A DNA stretch of 64,000 nucleotides from Candidatus Obscuribacter phosphatis (GTDB lineage: Bacteria > Cyanobacteriota > Vampirovibrionia > Obscuribacterales > Obscuribacteraceae). The stretch is taken from contig MOYA01000003.1 in assembly GCA_001899315.1 (NCBI GenBank), positions 427,774 to 491,773 of the forward strand. Direction: 5' to 3'. Under the pieces are notes generated by a model. The model was not told where the DNA came from. It searched no databases and saw only the letters and a program-made list of their open reading frames with translations. The translations under genes and the position numbers were made by a program. Shown in pieces: positions 24,556 through 33,700 of this stretch (positions are counted from its first letter, which is position 1; the number at the start of each line of letters is the position of its first letter).

Positions 24556-26046
24556 CTAAGCTTCTTCAACCGGCAGCGCAAACCAAAACCTAGACCCTTG
24601 GCGCGGGCGGCTATCCACGCCCACTTCGCCACCATGAGACTCAATCACCAGCTTACAGATCGCCAGCCCCAGACCAAAACCTTTAGAGCGCTTTCCTTCT
24701 TTAGACTGATAGAACTTGCTGAAGAGTCTATCTTGGTCTTCTTCACTGATACCAGGTCCCTGATCTTGCACCGAGACCACCAAAAACTCTTGATCTCGCC
24801 CGGTGAAAACAGCTATCGAAGAGCCTTCGGGCGAAAACTTAATGGCGTTGGACAAATAGTTGACCAACACCTGAATCACGCGCGCCCTATCAGCTGTGAC
24901 AGTCTCTCTAGTGGTCTCATTGACTATTTGAATATGCTTCTGATTGGCTAGACCGCCCACGCTCTGCAAGGCTTCTTCCACCACATCGCCGATCTCGACT
25001 TCTTCCAAATCTAATTCAAGTCTGCCTGCTTCTAATTTTTCAACTGTAAGCAAGTCGCTAACCAGTGACACCAAGCGAGTGATATTGCGCTTAATTGTTT
25101 CAACGTGCCTGACTGACGAAGGGCCAAGCTGGGTCTTAGAGTCTTTGGTGAGCAAATCGAGAGCCACCTGCGACGACATCAAAGGCGAACGCAGGTCGTG
25201 AGCCACCATTTCCATGATAGAGCTGCGGTCTTCCTGCGCTTCTCTGATTTTTTGAGCGGCATCGTGCAAAACATTATCTAGATACCAAAGTTCGTCGCTG
25301 CCCGATACCCTGCGGGTTGAAGTTTCACCAGCCGGTAAGCTGCGAGCGTTTTCTACCAGCACAGATAGACGACCGGTGATGTCGCGCAAAAAGACCATAA
25401 CCAGCAAGACCGCTACAACAAAGTTGCCGAGTACACCGTACAAGACAATCTCTTTTACTTTTTCACGAGACTCAGCTTCTTTCTTTCTGACTTTCTCTAG
25501 ATATTCGCGCTGTTCTTTCAACAGATGAGTAACTGTGCGGCTCTTAATACCAGCCTGTTTGACAAAAGGTCGCAGCTCTTGCAGGCGCAGCAAGGTATCG
25601 GCATAGTTGGCACCGTCGGCGGGGGGCTCAAGATGCTCAAAACGCTTGAATTCATCCTCAGACATCTCCTTAAGCTCGGTGATAATCTGCTTCATGCGAG
25701 GATCATCGCCCACAAGCCTTTCCAACTCGTCAAACTCTTTGGCGATTTCGACGCGAGACTCTCGACTGGCGACGGCATACATTTTATTGCCGGTCATTAT
25801 ATAGGTGGCCAGATTGCCTGATGCCGTGGCAAAAATAGACATGAGCCAGTTCATGTGCTCGACTATGGTGCTCTGGCGGCGCTCTGAAATAGCGAGCTGC
25901 TCTGCCCTGGTGACCAGATCGCTCAATTGAAAGAAGAAAAAGCTCTCAAGCAAAATGGGCGTCAAAACTAGCGCCAGCCCCTTATGCACGATTTTAGGAG
26001 CAAATCGTCTGCGTTTTGTTGTTTCGCTCGAATTTTCTTCGGACAC
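24556..26046 (-). CDS. Membrane sensor histidine kinase
   Basis: 496 residues: membrane helix about 24-42, an extracytoplasmic all-helical sensor region (about 45-198, CHASE3-like in pattern), second helix about 199-220, HAMP-like linker, DHp domain with phospho-acceptor His283 in MVAHDLRSPLM, and an HATPase_c domain with N box (NYLSNAIKFSP), G1 (DQGPGIS) and G2 (GFGLGLAICK). All catalytic motifs are intact. It starts with GTG at 26044-26046, divergent from the response regulator at 26139 with under 100 bp between, so they are almost certainly partners. The signal sensed is unknown. Confidence 0.93.
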   Translation of the reverse strand: MSEENSSETTKRRRFAPKIVHKGLALVLTPILLESFFFFQLSDLVTRAEQLAISERRQSTIVEHMNWLMSIFATASGNLATYIMTGNKMYAVASRESRVEIAKEFDELERLVGDDPRMKQIITELKEMSEDEFKRFEHLEPPADGANYADTLLRLQELRPFVKQAGIKSRTVTHLLKEQREYLEKVRKKEAESREKVKEIVLYGVLGNFVVAVLLVMVFLRDITGRLSVLVENARSLPAGETSTRRVSGSDELWYLDNVLHDAAQKIREAQEDRSSIMEMVAHDLRSPLMSSQVALDLLTKDSKTQLGPSSVRHVETIKRNITRLVSLVSDLLTVEKLEAGRLELDLEEVEIGDVVEEALQSVGGLANQKHIQIVNETTRETVTADRARVIQVLVNYLSNAIKFSPEGSSIAVFTGRDQEFLVVSVQDQGPGISEEDQDRLFSKFYQSKEGKRSKGFGLGLAICKLVIESHGGEVGVDSRPRQGSRFWFALPVEEA

Positions 26047-26138
26047 GGGGCTATCCAGATTACCGTGGTAATTTTCTCATTTATTCAGGGTACGATAATA
26101 GACAATCAGAAATTGGGCAACTACAAAATTCCAAAATA

Positions 26139-26813
26139 ATGGCAAAAATACTTCTCGTAGAAGACGATCTAGAACTTTCGCAGCGCATGGAAGACTGGTT
26201 TTCGCTGGAAAACCACAATCTGGAAGTGGTACATAGCGGCGAAGACGCCTTGCAAATGCTCACCAGTTTTGAGTTTGACGTTGTAGTCATGGACTGGGGG
26301 CTGCCCGGCATGACCGGTCTTGAGGTTGTGAAGCAGTACCGTAAACAAGGCGGCGCGGCACCCATAATCTTTTTGACCGGACGCGGCGAAATAGACAACC
26401 GCGAACAGGGTCTAGACTGCGGTGCCGACGACTATATGGTTAAACCCTTTGATGTGCGGGAGCTATCGGCTCGCATACGTTCGCTTTTGCGGCGCCCTAA
26501 GGGGCTTTTGCCGACCGAACTGGCAATCAAGGGGGTCAAGCTTGAATTAGAGACGCGCACCGTCAAAGTAGGAGAGCAGAGCGCCCATTTGATGCCCAAG
26601 CAATGCGCCCTACTTGAATACCTCATGCGCCACCCCAATCGCCCCTTCGGCGCCAAAGCCCTGCTTGACGCGGTCTGGCCCTCCGATAGCGAAGCTTCAG
26701 AAGACACTGTGCGCACTTGTATGAAAACTCTGCGTCGGCAGCTGTCCACCCTCGGCAAAGAAGATTTCATCAAGACCATGCTTGGTTCAGGTTATTTGAT
26801 TGAAGACAAATAA
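26139..26813 (+). CDS. OmpR/PhoB-family response regulator
   Basis: 224 residues from ATG 26139; an earlier in-frame start at 26016 would overlap the kinase gene and add unfolded sequence. The receiver domain (about 1-118) has the acidic pocket (VEDD), phospho-acceptor Asp52 in VVMDWGLPG, the conserved Thr in FLTGRG, and Lys in YMVKPFD. The C-terminal winged-helix domain (about 128-222) ends with RTCMKTLRRQLS recognition helix and GSGYLIED wing. It should bind DNA on phosphorylation by the divergent histidine kinase. A GATAAT at 26094-26099 is a plausible -10 box. Confidence 0.94.
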   Translation: MAKILLVEDDLELSQRMEDWFSLENHNLEVVHSGEDALQMLTSFEFDVVVMDWGLPGMTGLEVVKQYRKQGGAAPIIFLTGRGEIDNREQGLDCGADDYMVKPFDVRELSARIRSLLRRPKGLLPTELAIKGVKLELETRTVKVGEQSAHLMPKQCALLEYLMRHPNRPFGAKALLDAVWPSDSEASEDTVRTCMKTLRRQLSTLGKEDFIKTMLGSGYLIEDK

Positions 26814-26829
26814 GATGTCTAGATAGTAA

Positions 26830-26858
26830 TTGGCTGGCGTTTTTTAGGCGCCAGCCAA
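26830..26858 (+). terminator. Hairpin after the response-regulator gene
   Basis: A perfect 10-bp GC-rich stem (TTGGCTGGCG at 26830-26839, CGCCAGCCAA at 26849-26858) with a 9-nt T-rich loop, 16 nt after the stop. The following sequence is CCCCCAAGG, not a T tract, so it is terminator-like but atypical. Confidence 0.5.
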
Positions 26859-26967
26859 GCTCCCCCAAGGAAACTTTCGATTGATTTCAAAGAGTGTCAG
26901 CTCATCTCTTTGTGACTAGAGAGTACGATCTCAAACGTAAAAGATTCGTGAAACGGCCAAGGCATCT

Positions 26968-26973
26968 TATAAT
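26968..26973 (+). promoter_or_regulatory. Perfect -10 hexamer before the GT-C operon
   Basis: TATAAT at 26968-26973, 48 bp before the TTG start at 27022. The -35 position holds TTCGTG (17-bp spacer), a poor match. Confidence 0.4.
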
Positions 26974-27021
26974 CGCCCAAAGAAAGCTTTAGACAGGCAA
27001 GAAAGGCAAGGGACCGGCAAC

Positions 27022-28668
27022 TTGGAATATATGCAAAGCTCTGGGCAAAGCTCTGCTCAAGTCTCAAAGTCAGACAAAAGCTGCAAAATAATCTTTATCA
27101 CCGCTCTTCTGTTCTTTTTGGCGGGCTTGCTGCATTACATACTTAGCCCCCTGGCAATTGCCGGAGACACAGCCATGTATCTGCAATGCGGGCAGCTGCT
27201 ATGGCAGGGGCAGTTACCCTATGTCGATTTTCTCGACCTGAACCCGCCGCTCATCATGTATATATCGATGATACCGGCACTAATGTCAAAGCTGGGCGGC
27301 ATCAATCTTGCTCTAGCCGGTGCTCTGTTTACGTCTTTTCTAGCCCTATTTGCTTTCATGCTTACAGCCGGCTGCGCCAAATTTGTCTTTAGGCGAATGA
27401 CAGAAGAAGAAAAATACCAACCCGCCCTTCTGGCTACGGCTCTTTTTACGCCAGTTATTTTGAACGGGCTTGCGATGTTCGACTTTGGGCAAAGAGAGCA
27501 CCTCTATAGTCTCTTCCTTTTGCCGTTCTTTCTCTTGCGCTATGGCAGATATCTGCAATATTTCTCAGAGCCGCCAAATCAATCTGAAATTGATAGTAAG
27601 AAAACCCAGAGTAGCGAAAGAATTTTGGCGGTGCTTGTCGGGCTAAGCGTTGGTCTGATGTTGTCATTTAAGCCGCATTTTTTGCTGGCGCCGGCTTTAC
27701 TAGAGTTGTATTGGTTGGCGCGCTATAAAAAACCTCGGCTGCTTTTAAGCCCCGAGCTGCTTGTTGCGCCACTGCCCCTGGTGCTCTATCTGGGCTCATT
27801 TTTTATTATGCCCGCCGCCATAAAGTCTATTTATTTCGGTGAAATCGCCCCCCTATTGGTCAAGGGCTATGCTTGTTTCAATATTGTCAAAGATGTCGTA
27901 GTCAACATGGTCTGGCGCTTTTCCATCACCGCCTATTTTGTTTCGCTTTTACTGCTTTTGGCTATACCCAAGCAACTAGCCTTAAGAGCACCTCTGGCGA
28001 TAATGCTTTCGGCGGCACTGGCCCTAATAGAATTGCAGCAAAAATTTTGGAATTATCATGCCCTGCCTCTTTATTTATGGGAAGCCTTTATTTTGCTTTT
28101 GGCGGCGAACGTGCTTTGCCGAGCTTTGCCGGGCAAGACAAAGAAAGCCCTGGCTTACGGCGCTTTAAGTATTTGCTTTCTTGCCTTGCAGGGTGGTTGT
28201 TTCTTGTTTCACGACCTTGTCGAGAAAAACTGGCTTAGACCCTGGGACGATTATCTCGCCCAAAACGCTCAAGCCGGCGACAGCGCCTTATTGCTCGATA
28301 CATCTGACACCCCATGGTTTAAGTCGGCCTTGCGATTCGATCTCAAGCCAGGCTCAAGATATCTCTGGCTTTATGCTGTGCCGATGCTGCAATATCAAAT
28401 CGATAACGGCAAGGCACAAGAAAAAGAGAAAGCCAAAGCGGCTCTAGAGGCGCTTTTCGCCAATCTAGCCCAAGAAATAGACAACCGCAAACCAAAGTAT
28501 GTGCTTATCAAAAGAAAAGAAGCCTTTGGCATGAATCCAGACTTAGACTTTTATCGTTTCTTGCTTGAGAGGGGTCTAGCGGCGCCGCTTTCGCAGTATG
28601 ATACGGTTAAAGATTATGGCGACAATTTATTGCTAGTGCGCAAGATAGAAAACAAGAAACAGGGCTGA
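27022..28668 (+). CDS. Polytopic GT-C glycosyltransferase-like protein (PMT/GT39 type)
   Basis: A 548-residue protein with about ten membrane helices and a C-terminal soluble tail (about 410-548). The first periplasmic loop has Asp49 in AGDTAMYLQCGQLLWQGQLPYVDFLDLNPP, the place where GT-C enzymes carry their catalytic acidic residue, followed by the NPP turn common in GT39-like proteins. It likely transfers a sugar from a polyprenyl-phosphate donor. TTG 27022 is supported by AAGGGA at 27008-27013; ATG 27031 is an alternative. It lies 5 bp upstream of another GT-C gene, in an operon. Acceptor and sugar are unknown. Confidence 0.75.
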   Translation: MEYMQSSGQSSAQVSKSDKSCKIIFITALLFFLAGLLHYILSPLAIAGDTAMYLQCGQLLWQGQLPYVDFLDLNPPLIMYISMIPALMSKLGGINLALAGALFTSFLALFAFMLTAGCAKFVFRRMTEEEKYQPALLATALFTPVILNGLAMFDFGQREHLYSLFLLPFFLLRYGRYLQYFSEPPNQSEIDSKKTQSSERILAVLVGLSVGLMLSFKPHFLLAPALLELYWLARYKKPRLLLSPELLVAPLPLVLYLGSFFIMPAAIKSIYFGEIAPLLVKGYACFNIVKDVVVNMVWRFSITAYFVSLLLLLAIPKQLALRAPLAIMLSAALALIELQQKFWNYHALPLYLWEAFILLLAANVLCRALPGKTKKALAYGALSICFLALQGGCFLFHDLVEKNWLRPWDDYLAQNAQAGDSALLLDTSDTPWFKSALRFDLKPGSRYLWLYAVPMLQYQIDNGKAQEKEKAKAALEALFANLAQEIDNRKPKYVLIKRKEAFGMNPDLDFYRFLLERGLAAPLSQYDTVKDYGDNLLLVRKIENKKQG

Positions 28669-28673
28669 ACAGC

Positions 28674-30332
28674 ATGAAAAAGAAAATGCCTTTTGCCCTC
28701 TGGTTAGTAATTGTCACCTTGCTTGGTGGGCTATTGCGCGCCGCCTTGCTCAATATTGGTTTAACCATTGACGATGCTTGCACGGCCGATGTTATTGAAG
28801 CCAAAACAATAAGCGATCTCTTCTTACGCATCAAAGTCTATGAGATGAGCCCGCCACTCTATTTTCTTATACTCAAAGGCTTCACCAGTCTCTTTGGCAT
28901 AAGCGCTTTGACCATGGCTTTACCCTCGATGGTTTTCGGCACAGTCAACATAGTGCTCACGGCTCTGCTTGCCCGCAAGGCAACGGCGGCGACGGTGCAG
29001 GCGGCGCCGACCAGCTGCTATGTAGAACGCACCGCTCTGCTTGCCGCATTTTTTCAGGCGATGTCGCCGCTTGCCATAATTTATAGCCACGAGGCACGCA
29101 CCTATGCCCTGGCAGGCTGTCTGCTTACGCTCTGCGCCTATTACTTTATAGACTATTTTGCAGGCAATAAAAAAACACCCGGTCGTTTTTTGCCTTTATT
29201 TCTCAGCAGCGCCGCTCTGGTCTATACCCACTATACAGCCATATTTTATTTGCTTGTTTTTGTCTTTTTGGCCATGGTCTTTCAGTTTAGCAAAAGCAAC
29301 GACAGCACCAAGCCAATAAAAGCGGTGCCGCCCATTGTGCTTGCCCTGGTCAGTTTAGCGCCATGGCTGCCCATTCTCAATTATCACAAAGCCGTCGGCA
29401 CCCCCTGGGCAGATGCTACGCCAATTGCCAACTTTGCCCATGTCTTTCTAGGCAACCTGGCAGGCATGATGCCACTGCCTGTAGTACCGGCATATTTATC
29501 CATTTCTTTTATAGCGCTGCCGGCTCTACTTTTGCTTGCCATTATAAAGCGCAAGGCATCAGCAAAGTTGCTCAAAGAAAAACTGAGCAATCCAGTCATA
29601 CTGACCTTGCTTTTGCCTTTGCTCTTCACCTGCGCCGCGATTGGTTATATTACCCCTTATATGTTCGGCTATGTCCGCTATTTAAGCCCGCTTGTGCCGT
29701 TCTCTTCTATTTTGGCGGCCTTGGCGGCGGCTCATTTGGTCAAAACAATCGCGGCATTGCGAGGGCGCAAACATTTCAAAAGAGAGGCAATCTCGGCGCT
29801 CTTGCTCTTTCTGCCCTTGGCTTTGGGTGGGGCTATTTTTGAGGTCTCGCTTTTGGCAAAACAACCACGCTCTGGGCTAAGACCGCTAGCCAAAGAAATA
29901 GCCAGCAAAGAGCCAATATATAGCGAGGCAGTAATTTGGACTGCGCCTGATTTTGTCGGCATGATTTTGAGTTTTTATCTTAAGCACGACAATAAGACTG
30001 TGGCGATGCCCGATATTACAGGCTTTGCCTGCCCCGAGTCGGGGTCTCGCCCAATTATGCACGAAGAAGACGTCAATGTTTTGAAAGAGCCAAATTTGTG
30101 GGAAAAACACAAAAGACTAATTGATGAAAAAAAGGCGGCGGGAGCTAAGCGCCTAATTTTTGTCAGAGACACTTATAAGCCCAGCTCTAAGCTTATGCCG
30201 GTGAAAGAAATTGATGACAACTTTGAAGACAAACTCAAGCAAAATTTCAAAGTGGAAGCGGTGCGCAACTATAAAGGAAGCGGCGGTAGCTATGATGTTA
30301 CTGTTTTTAGTTTGACCGAGACAAAAGACTAA
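28674..30332 (+). CDS. GT39-like (PMT_2) membrane glycosyltransferase
   Basis: A 552-residue polytopic protein. Asp33/Asp34 (LTIDDACTADV) lie in the first periplasmic loop, and the strongly conserved MSPLAIIYSHEARTYAL segment near residue 138 is the hallmark of PMT_2/ArnT-like glycosyltransferases. A soluble C-terminal region (about 405-552) carries Lys-rich and beta-strand segments. The expected role is transfer of a sugar from an undecaprenyl carrier at the outer face of the membrane. It is in one operon with the preceding GT-C gene. The last codons lie in the first unit of a 14-bp tandem repeat. Confidence 0.82.
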   Translation: MKKKMPFALWLVIVTLLGGLLRAALLNIGLTIDDACTADVIEAKTISDLFLRIKVYEMSPPLYFLILKGFTSLFGISALTMALPSMVFGTVNIVLTALLARKATAATVQAAPTSCYVERTALLAAFFQAMSPLAIIYSHEARTYALAGCLLTLCAYYFIDYFAGNKKTPGRFLPLFLSSAALVYTHYTAIFYLLVFVFLAMVFQFSKSNDSTKPIKAVPPIVLALVSLAPWLPILNYHKAVGTPWADATPIANFAHVFLGNLAGMMPLPVVPAYLSISFIALPALLLLAIIKRKASAKLLKEKLSNPVILTLLLPLLFTCAAIGYITPYMFGYVRYLSPLVPFSSILAALAAAHLVKTIAALRGRKHFKREAISALLLFLPLALGGAIFEVSLLAKQPRSGLRPLAKEIASKEPIYSEAVIWTAPDFVGMILSFYLKHDNKTVAMPDITGFACPESGSRPIMHEEDVNVLKEPNLWEKHKRLIDEKKAAGAKRLIFVRDTYKPSSKLMPVKEIDDNFEDKLKQNFKVEAVRNYKGSGGSYDVTVFSLTETKD

Positions 30333-30364
30333 ATCGAAAAGACTAAATAGAAAAGACTAAATTT
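30323..30364 (+). repeat. Three tandem copies of a 14-bp unit spanning a stop codon
   Basis: Units at 30323, 30337 and 30351 (AAAAGACTAAATNN). The first supplies the last residues and TAA of the GT39-like gene; the next two repeat the same stop signal downstream. The array ends just before the Shine-Dalgarno (AAAAGGAG) of the S33 peptidase gene. Confidence 0.9.
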
Positions 30365-30383
30365 AAAAGGAGCCAAGACAAGC

Positions 30384-31688
30384 ATGACCAAAGCGATTAG
30401 CAAAGCCGCGACAAAACAAAAAATGCCTGGCTTCAACTATATCAAGCATAACTTTGTCGTGCCGCTTGCTTATGGCAAAGGGCTTAGCCCGGTTGGCTCT
30501 GAGACAATCAATGTCTTTGCTCGCGAATTATTTTTGCCCGAGTGTGAAGAGAAAAGAGAGAGTTTGCCTATTCTGGTCTTTTTTCAAGGCGGACCCGGTT
30601 TTGAATCACCGAGACCGCTTGCCCTTGATGGCTGGATTAAGCGAGCCTTGCAAGAATACAGAGTGCTTTTGCTTGACCAGAGGGGGGTAGGCAATAGTAC
30701 TGCCGTTAGTCTTGAAGGCTTGCTCAAGCTGAGCGATTATAAAGAGCGCGCTGACTATCTGAGCAATTTTAGAGCCGACTCGATAGTGAAAGACAGCGAG
30801 ATGATTAGGCGCGCCCTCATCGGCGACCGCAAATGGACGACACTGGGTCAAAGTTTTGGTGGCTTCATCACCACTACTTATCTTTCATATTTTGCAGAAG
30901 GCTTAGAAAAATGTTTTATCACCGGTGGTTTGCCACCGCTTGCCAATAACCCCGATGAGGTCTATAGAGCGCTTTACCCAAGAGTGATACAAAAGAATGC
31001 CCTCTACCAAGAACTCTTCCCAGAGGACCATAAAGTCGTCAAAGCAATAGTTCAGCACTTGCTCGATCACAAAGAAGAACTAAGCACAGGCGAAATCTTG
31101 AGTGCTAGACGGTTTCTAGGGGCTGGTTTGAACTTTGGCTACAAGAGCGGCGGCTTCGACACTTTGCATTATCTTTTAGAGCGCGCCTTTGAAGGCGACA
31201 GACTCTCTTTCTATTTCAAACGCAACTTTGAAAACTTACTTACATTCAATACCAATATCAGTTATGCAATTTTGCACGAAGCAATCTATTGCCAGGGAGA
31301 AGCCTCTAACTGGTCGGCAGAGCGACTGCTTTCTCAGTTTCCCGAATTTGCGGTTGATGCTGCGCAACCGCTCTTTACCGGTGAGATGATCTATCGCTTT
31401 ATGTTTGATGAGTATGCTTGCCTAAAGCCGCTCAAAGACACAGCCCAAGCCCTTGCCGAAAAAAGCAACTGGCCAAATCTATATGATAAAGACGCCTTGC
31501 AGCGCAATCAAGTGCCGGTGGCAGCCTGCGTCTATTATGACGACATGTATGTCGACAGAGAACTTTCGCTAGAATGTGCCGCCACCATCAGTGGCACCAA
31601 GACTTTAATCACAAACGAATATGAGCATGATGGGCTCAGAAGAGACGGCGAGAATATACTGAGCAAGCTTATGTCGATGGTCAAATAA
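30384..31688 (+). CDS. Alpha/beta-hydrolase, peptidase S33 (proline iminopeptidase-like)
   Basis: 434 residues. Typical elements are FFQGGPGFESP at 67-77 (oxyanion loop), LLLDQRGVGNST at about 95-106, and the nucleophile elbow GQSFGG with Ser157. A helical cap domain follows (about 190-350). The catalytic Asp is probably in the YYDDMYVD segment near 395 and the catalytic His in the YEHDGLRRDG segment near 415. Enzymes of this size and pattern release N-terminal prolines from peptides. There is no signal peptide, so it should be cytosolic. ATG 30384 has AAAAGGAG upstream; a bidirectional terminator follows. Confidence 0.9.
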   Translation: MTKAISKAATKQKMPGFNYIKHNFVVPLAYGKGLSPVGSETINVFARELFLPECEEKRESLPILVFFQGGPGFESPRPLALDGWIKRALQEYRVLLLDQRGVGNSTAVSLEGLLKLSDYKERADYLSNFRADSIVKDSEMIRRALIGDRKWTTLGQSFGGFITTTYLSYFAEGLEKCFITGGLPPLANNPDEVYRALYPRVIQKNALYQELFPEDHKVVKAIVQHLLDHKEELSTGEILSARRFLGAGLNFGYKSGGFDTLHYLLERAFEGDRLSFYFKRNFENLLTFNTNISYAILHEAIYCQGEASNWSAERLLSQFPEFAVDAAQPLFTGEMIYRFMFDEYACLKPLKDTAQALAEKSNWPNLYDKDALQRNQVPVAACVYYDDMYVDRELSLECAATISGTKTLITNEYEHDGLRRDGENILSKLMSMVK

Positions 31689-31710
31689 AACTCGGCTGAG
31701 ATAAATAAGA

Positions 31711-31736
31711 AGGCGCCGCTCTTGCAAACGGCGCCT
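31711..31736. terminator. Bidirectional intrinsic terminator between converging genes
   Basis: An 8-bp GC stem (AGGCGCCG at 31711-31718, CGGCGCCT at 31729-31736) with a 10-nt loop. CTTTATTTGG follows on the plus strand and TCTTATTTATC on the minus strand. It serves the S33 peptidase gene and the ferritin-like gene. Confidence 0.8.
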
Positions 31737-31769
31737 CTTTATTTGGTATCGCTATTTCGATTTACCTGA

Positions 31770-32225
31770 TTACGATTTGAAAGGCTCCAAATCTCCAGGT
31801 TTTCTCAGCATCTTATTGACTTCATCAAGGTGCAATTCTTCACCAAGAAGCATTTCGCGGGCGTATTCTTCTAAGAGAACCGACTTGCCTTCCACTGCAT
31901 GCTTGAGCTCATAATAAGCGGCAATGGCTTGGCTTTCATGCTCCAAGCTTTCGCGCAAAATATCGCCCAAATCGTGTTTCTCTGTTTCGAGCAAGGGTCC
32001 AATTTTGAGCGAGGGGTGCCCGCCAAGCAAGGTGACGAGTTCGCCTGCTTTATGAGCGTGCAATAGACTCTCATTAGCGTTTGCTTTAAGCCAGCCCACA
32101 ATCGGAATGCGGTTATAGCCATAGACCATGAGCGAATAGTGGGTGTAACGAACCACACCAGCCAACTCCAACTCCATAATCTTATTGAGAATTGTTATCG
32201 CTTTTTGTTTATCCTTATCATCCAT
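31770..32225 (-). CDS. bfr: Bacterioferritin/ferritin-like di-iron protein
   Basis: 151 residues from the ATG at 32223-32225, with AGAGGAG about 10 nt upstream; a TTG at 32234 lies too near the ribosome site. A four-helix ferritin-like fold with all expected di-iron ligands: Glu in MELELAG, Glu and His in NESLLHAH, Glu in LEHES, and Glu/His in GEELHLDE. The Met that binds haem in E. coli bacterioferritin (EMKHAD) is replaced by Leu here (ESLLHAH), so a haem-free shell or ferritin-like oxidase is possible. Probable role: iron oxidation and storage or protection from peroxide. Confidence 0.85.
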   Translation of the reverse strand: MDDKDKQKAITILNKIMELELAGVVRYTHYSLMVYGYNRIPIVGWLKANANESLLHAHKAGELVTLLGGHPSLKIGPLLETEKHDLGDILRESLEHESQAIAAYYELKHAVEGKSVLLEEYAREMLLGEELHLDEVNKMLRKPGDLEPFKS

Positions 32226-32343
32226 GCTGCTCAATCTCCTCTAGTTGCAGCTATAACTTTAGCTGATTGAAAACCGAGATGTTCCGCGCATTATTCATTA
32301 AATAGTGCGCGAAAAATCAAAACACTGCTGAAATCCGCTAAAA

Positions 32344-33576
32344 CTAGGGCTTTTTAACAGGCTTTACAGTTGCATTATTTGGCGAGCCGGCTTTAGCTTC
32401 GCTCATATCTTTTTCGATCTTCTCAAGCACTTCTTTCATTTGCGGCGAAGCATCGAGCTTTATGCACTCAGCTTTGATCTTGGCCACATCGTCGGCTCTA
32501 CCGGCACCCAAGTAAGCGGCATAGACCAAAACTATGCTATTGGGAAAGGGATTGAAATCTTTCGACACTTCGGTATCGGGACCGGGATTTTTGAGCTTTT
32601 GGCAGCGCTTGTATTGCTCATTGACTTTAGCAAGGGCATCGGGATAGAGAAACTGCGCCGCATCGGCATAACGCTGACTAGAGAAAATAACCGGCGCTAG
32701 AGCCTTTTCAGACTTTTCAATTTCGGCTCGACCGGCAGGATCTAACTTAGCTTTATCAAACCAGGCTAAAGTCTTTGCATCATCACCAAGCACACCGTTC
32801 AAGATCGCCCATTCATTGCGTTTTCCCGACTTCTCGGCAGAGTCGCGCAGTTCTTCCAACTTGGGCTTGGCTTCAGGATAGACACCCAATAGTTTATGCA
32901 TACTAGCGGGCAAAAGGCTGAAACGCATCATCTTGAGCGGACCTTCGCCGCCCTCGGCATTTTTCCAGAGCCAAAGAAGATCGGTCAAGGCTTCGGCATA
33001 TTTGCCGCTTTTCATGTTCTCCTGCACTTCTCCAAAGCGTGACAAGAGACCATTAAAGCTTGAGCTATCGCTTTCATCCTTAAGCTCATCGGCGCTCTTG
33101 CCGCTTTTAGCACCTTCCAACCAACGCAGCAGTTCGGCAGCCTGGGTATAACCCAACTTGCGCCCTAACTCTTCTTCGCTGCCGGGCTTGAAGAGAACCA
33201 GGGTGGGCATGGCTCGCACGCCTAGCTTGGATGTAGTGGACTGATCTTTGTCTACATCAATTTGTACAGCCACAGCATTGGCTTCGACAAAAGCCTTTAG
33301 TTCAGCATCCTGCCAGGTGGTTCGCTCCATCATTTGGCAAGGTGGACACCAAGTGGCGGTGAAATCAAGCAGCAGCAATTTCTTTTCTTGCTCAGCTTTT
33401 GCCTTTGCCTCTTTGAAAGAGAGCTTGCTGAAAAGCTCGGCTTCAGCCCGCGCCGGGGCAGCAGTAGAGAAAGCCAAGAGAGTCGAGAGTGAAAGAGAGA
33501 GCGAGAGCGACACCAAGGCTGATACTGATATAGCAGCAGCGCTTCTATTGATTCTTTGCAAGTTATTCAAAAACAT
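32344..33576 (-). CDS. Exported thioredoxin-domain protein
   Basis: 410 residues. A long Ser/Leu-rich signal peptide (repeated LSLS from GA-rich codons, cleavage near ARAEA at 43-45) is followed by a thioredoxin-like domain (about 46-160). The active site WCPPC is at 76-80 and the cis-Pro lies in RAMPTLVLF. The remaining 240 residues are helical, Lys/Glu-rich and TPR-like (KYAEALTDLLWLWKNAEG). It resembles the DsbD-gamma/thioredoxin_7 group and should act outside the cytoplasm as a thiol oxidoreductase or chaperone. The WCPPC pair is unusual next to the common WCGPC but is known in reductases. The ATG at 33574-33576 is clear. Confidence 0.85.
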   Translation of the reverse strand: MFLNNLQRINRSAAAISVSALVSLSLSLSLSTLLAFSTAAPARAEAELFSKLSFKEAKAKAEQEKKLLLLDFTATWCPPCQMMERTTWQDAELKAFVEANAVAVQIDVDKDQSTTSKLGVRAMPTLVLFKPGSEEELGRKLGYTQAAELLRWLEGAKSGKSADELKDESDSSSFNGLLSRFGEVQENMKSGKYAEALTDLLWLWKNAEGGEGPLKMMRFSLLPASMHKLLGVYPEAKPKLEELRDSAEKSGKRNEWAILNGVLGDDAKTLAWFDKAKLDPAGRAEIEKSEKALAPVIFSSQRYADAAQFLYPDALAKVNEQYKRCQKLKNPGPDTEVSKDFNPFPNSIVLVYAAYLGAGRADDVAKIKAECIKLDASPQMKEVLEKIEKDMSEAKAGSPNNATVKPVKKP

Positions 33577-33700
33577 TTATATCTACCACAGACAGGAAAA
33601 GAGCACAAAAAGAGCAAGAAAGCATATTTTACCCGATATAAATCTGCCCGACCGGTGGCTAATGCAGCTGAGCAAGAAATACACAGCTTGACATTAGAGG

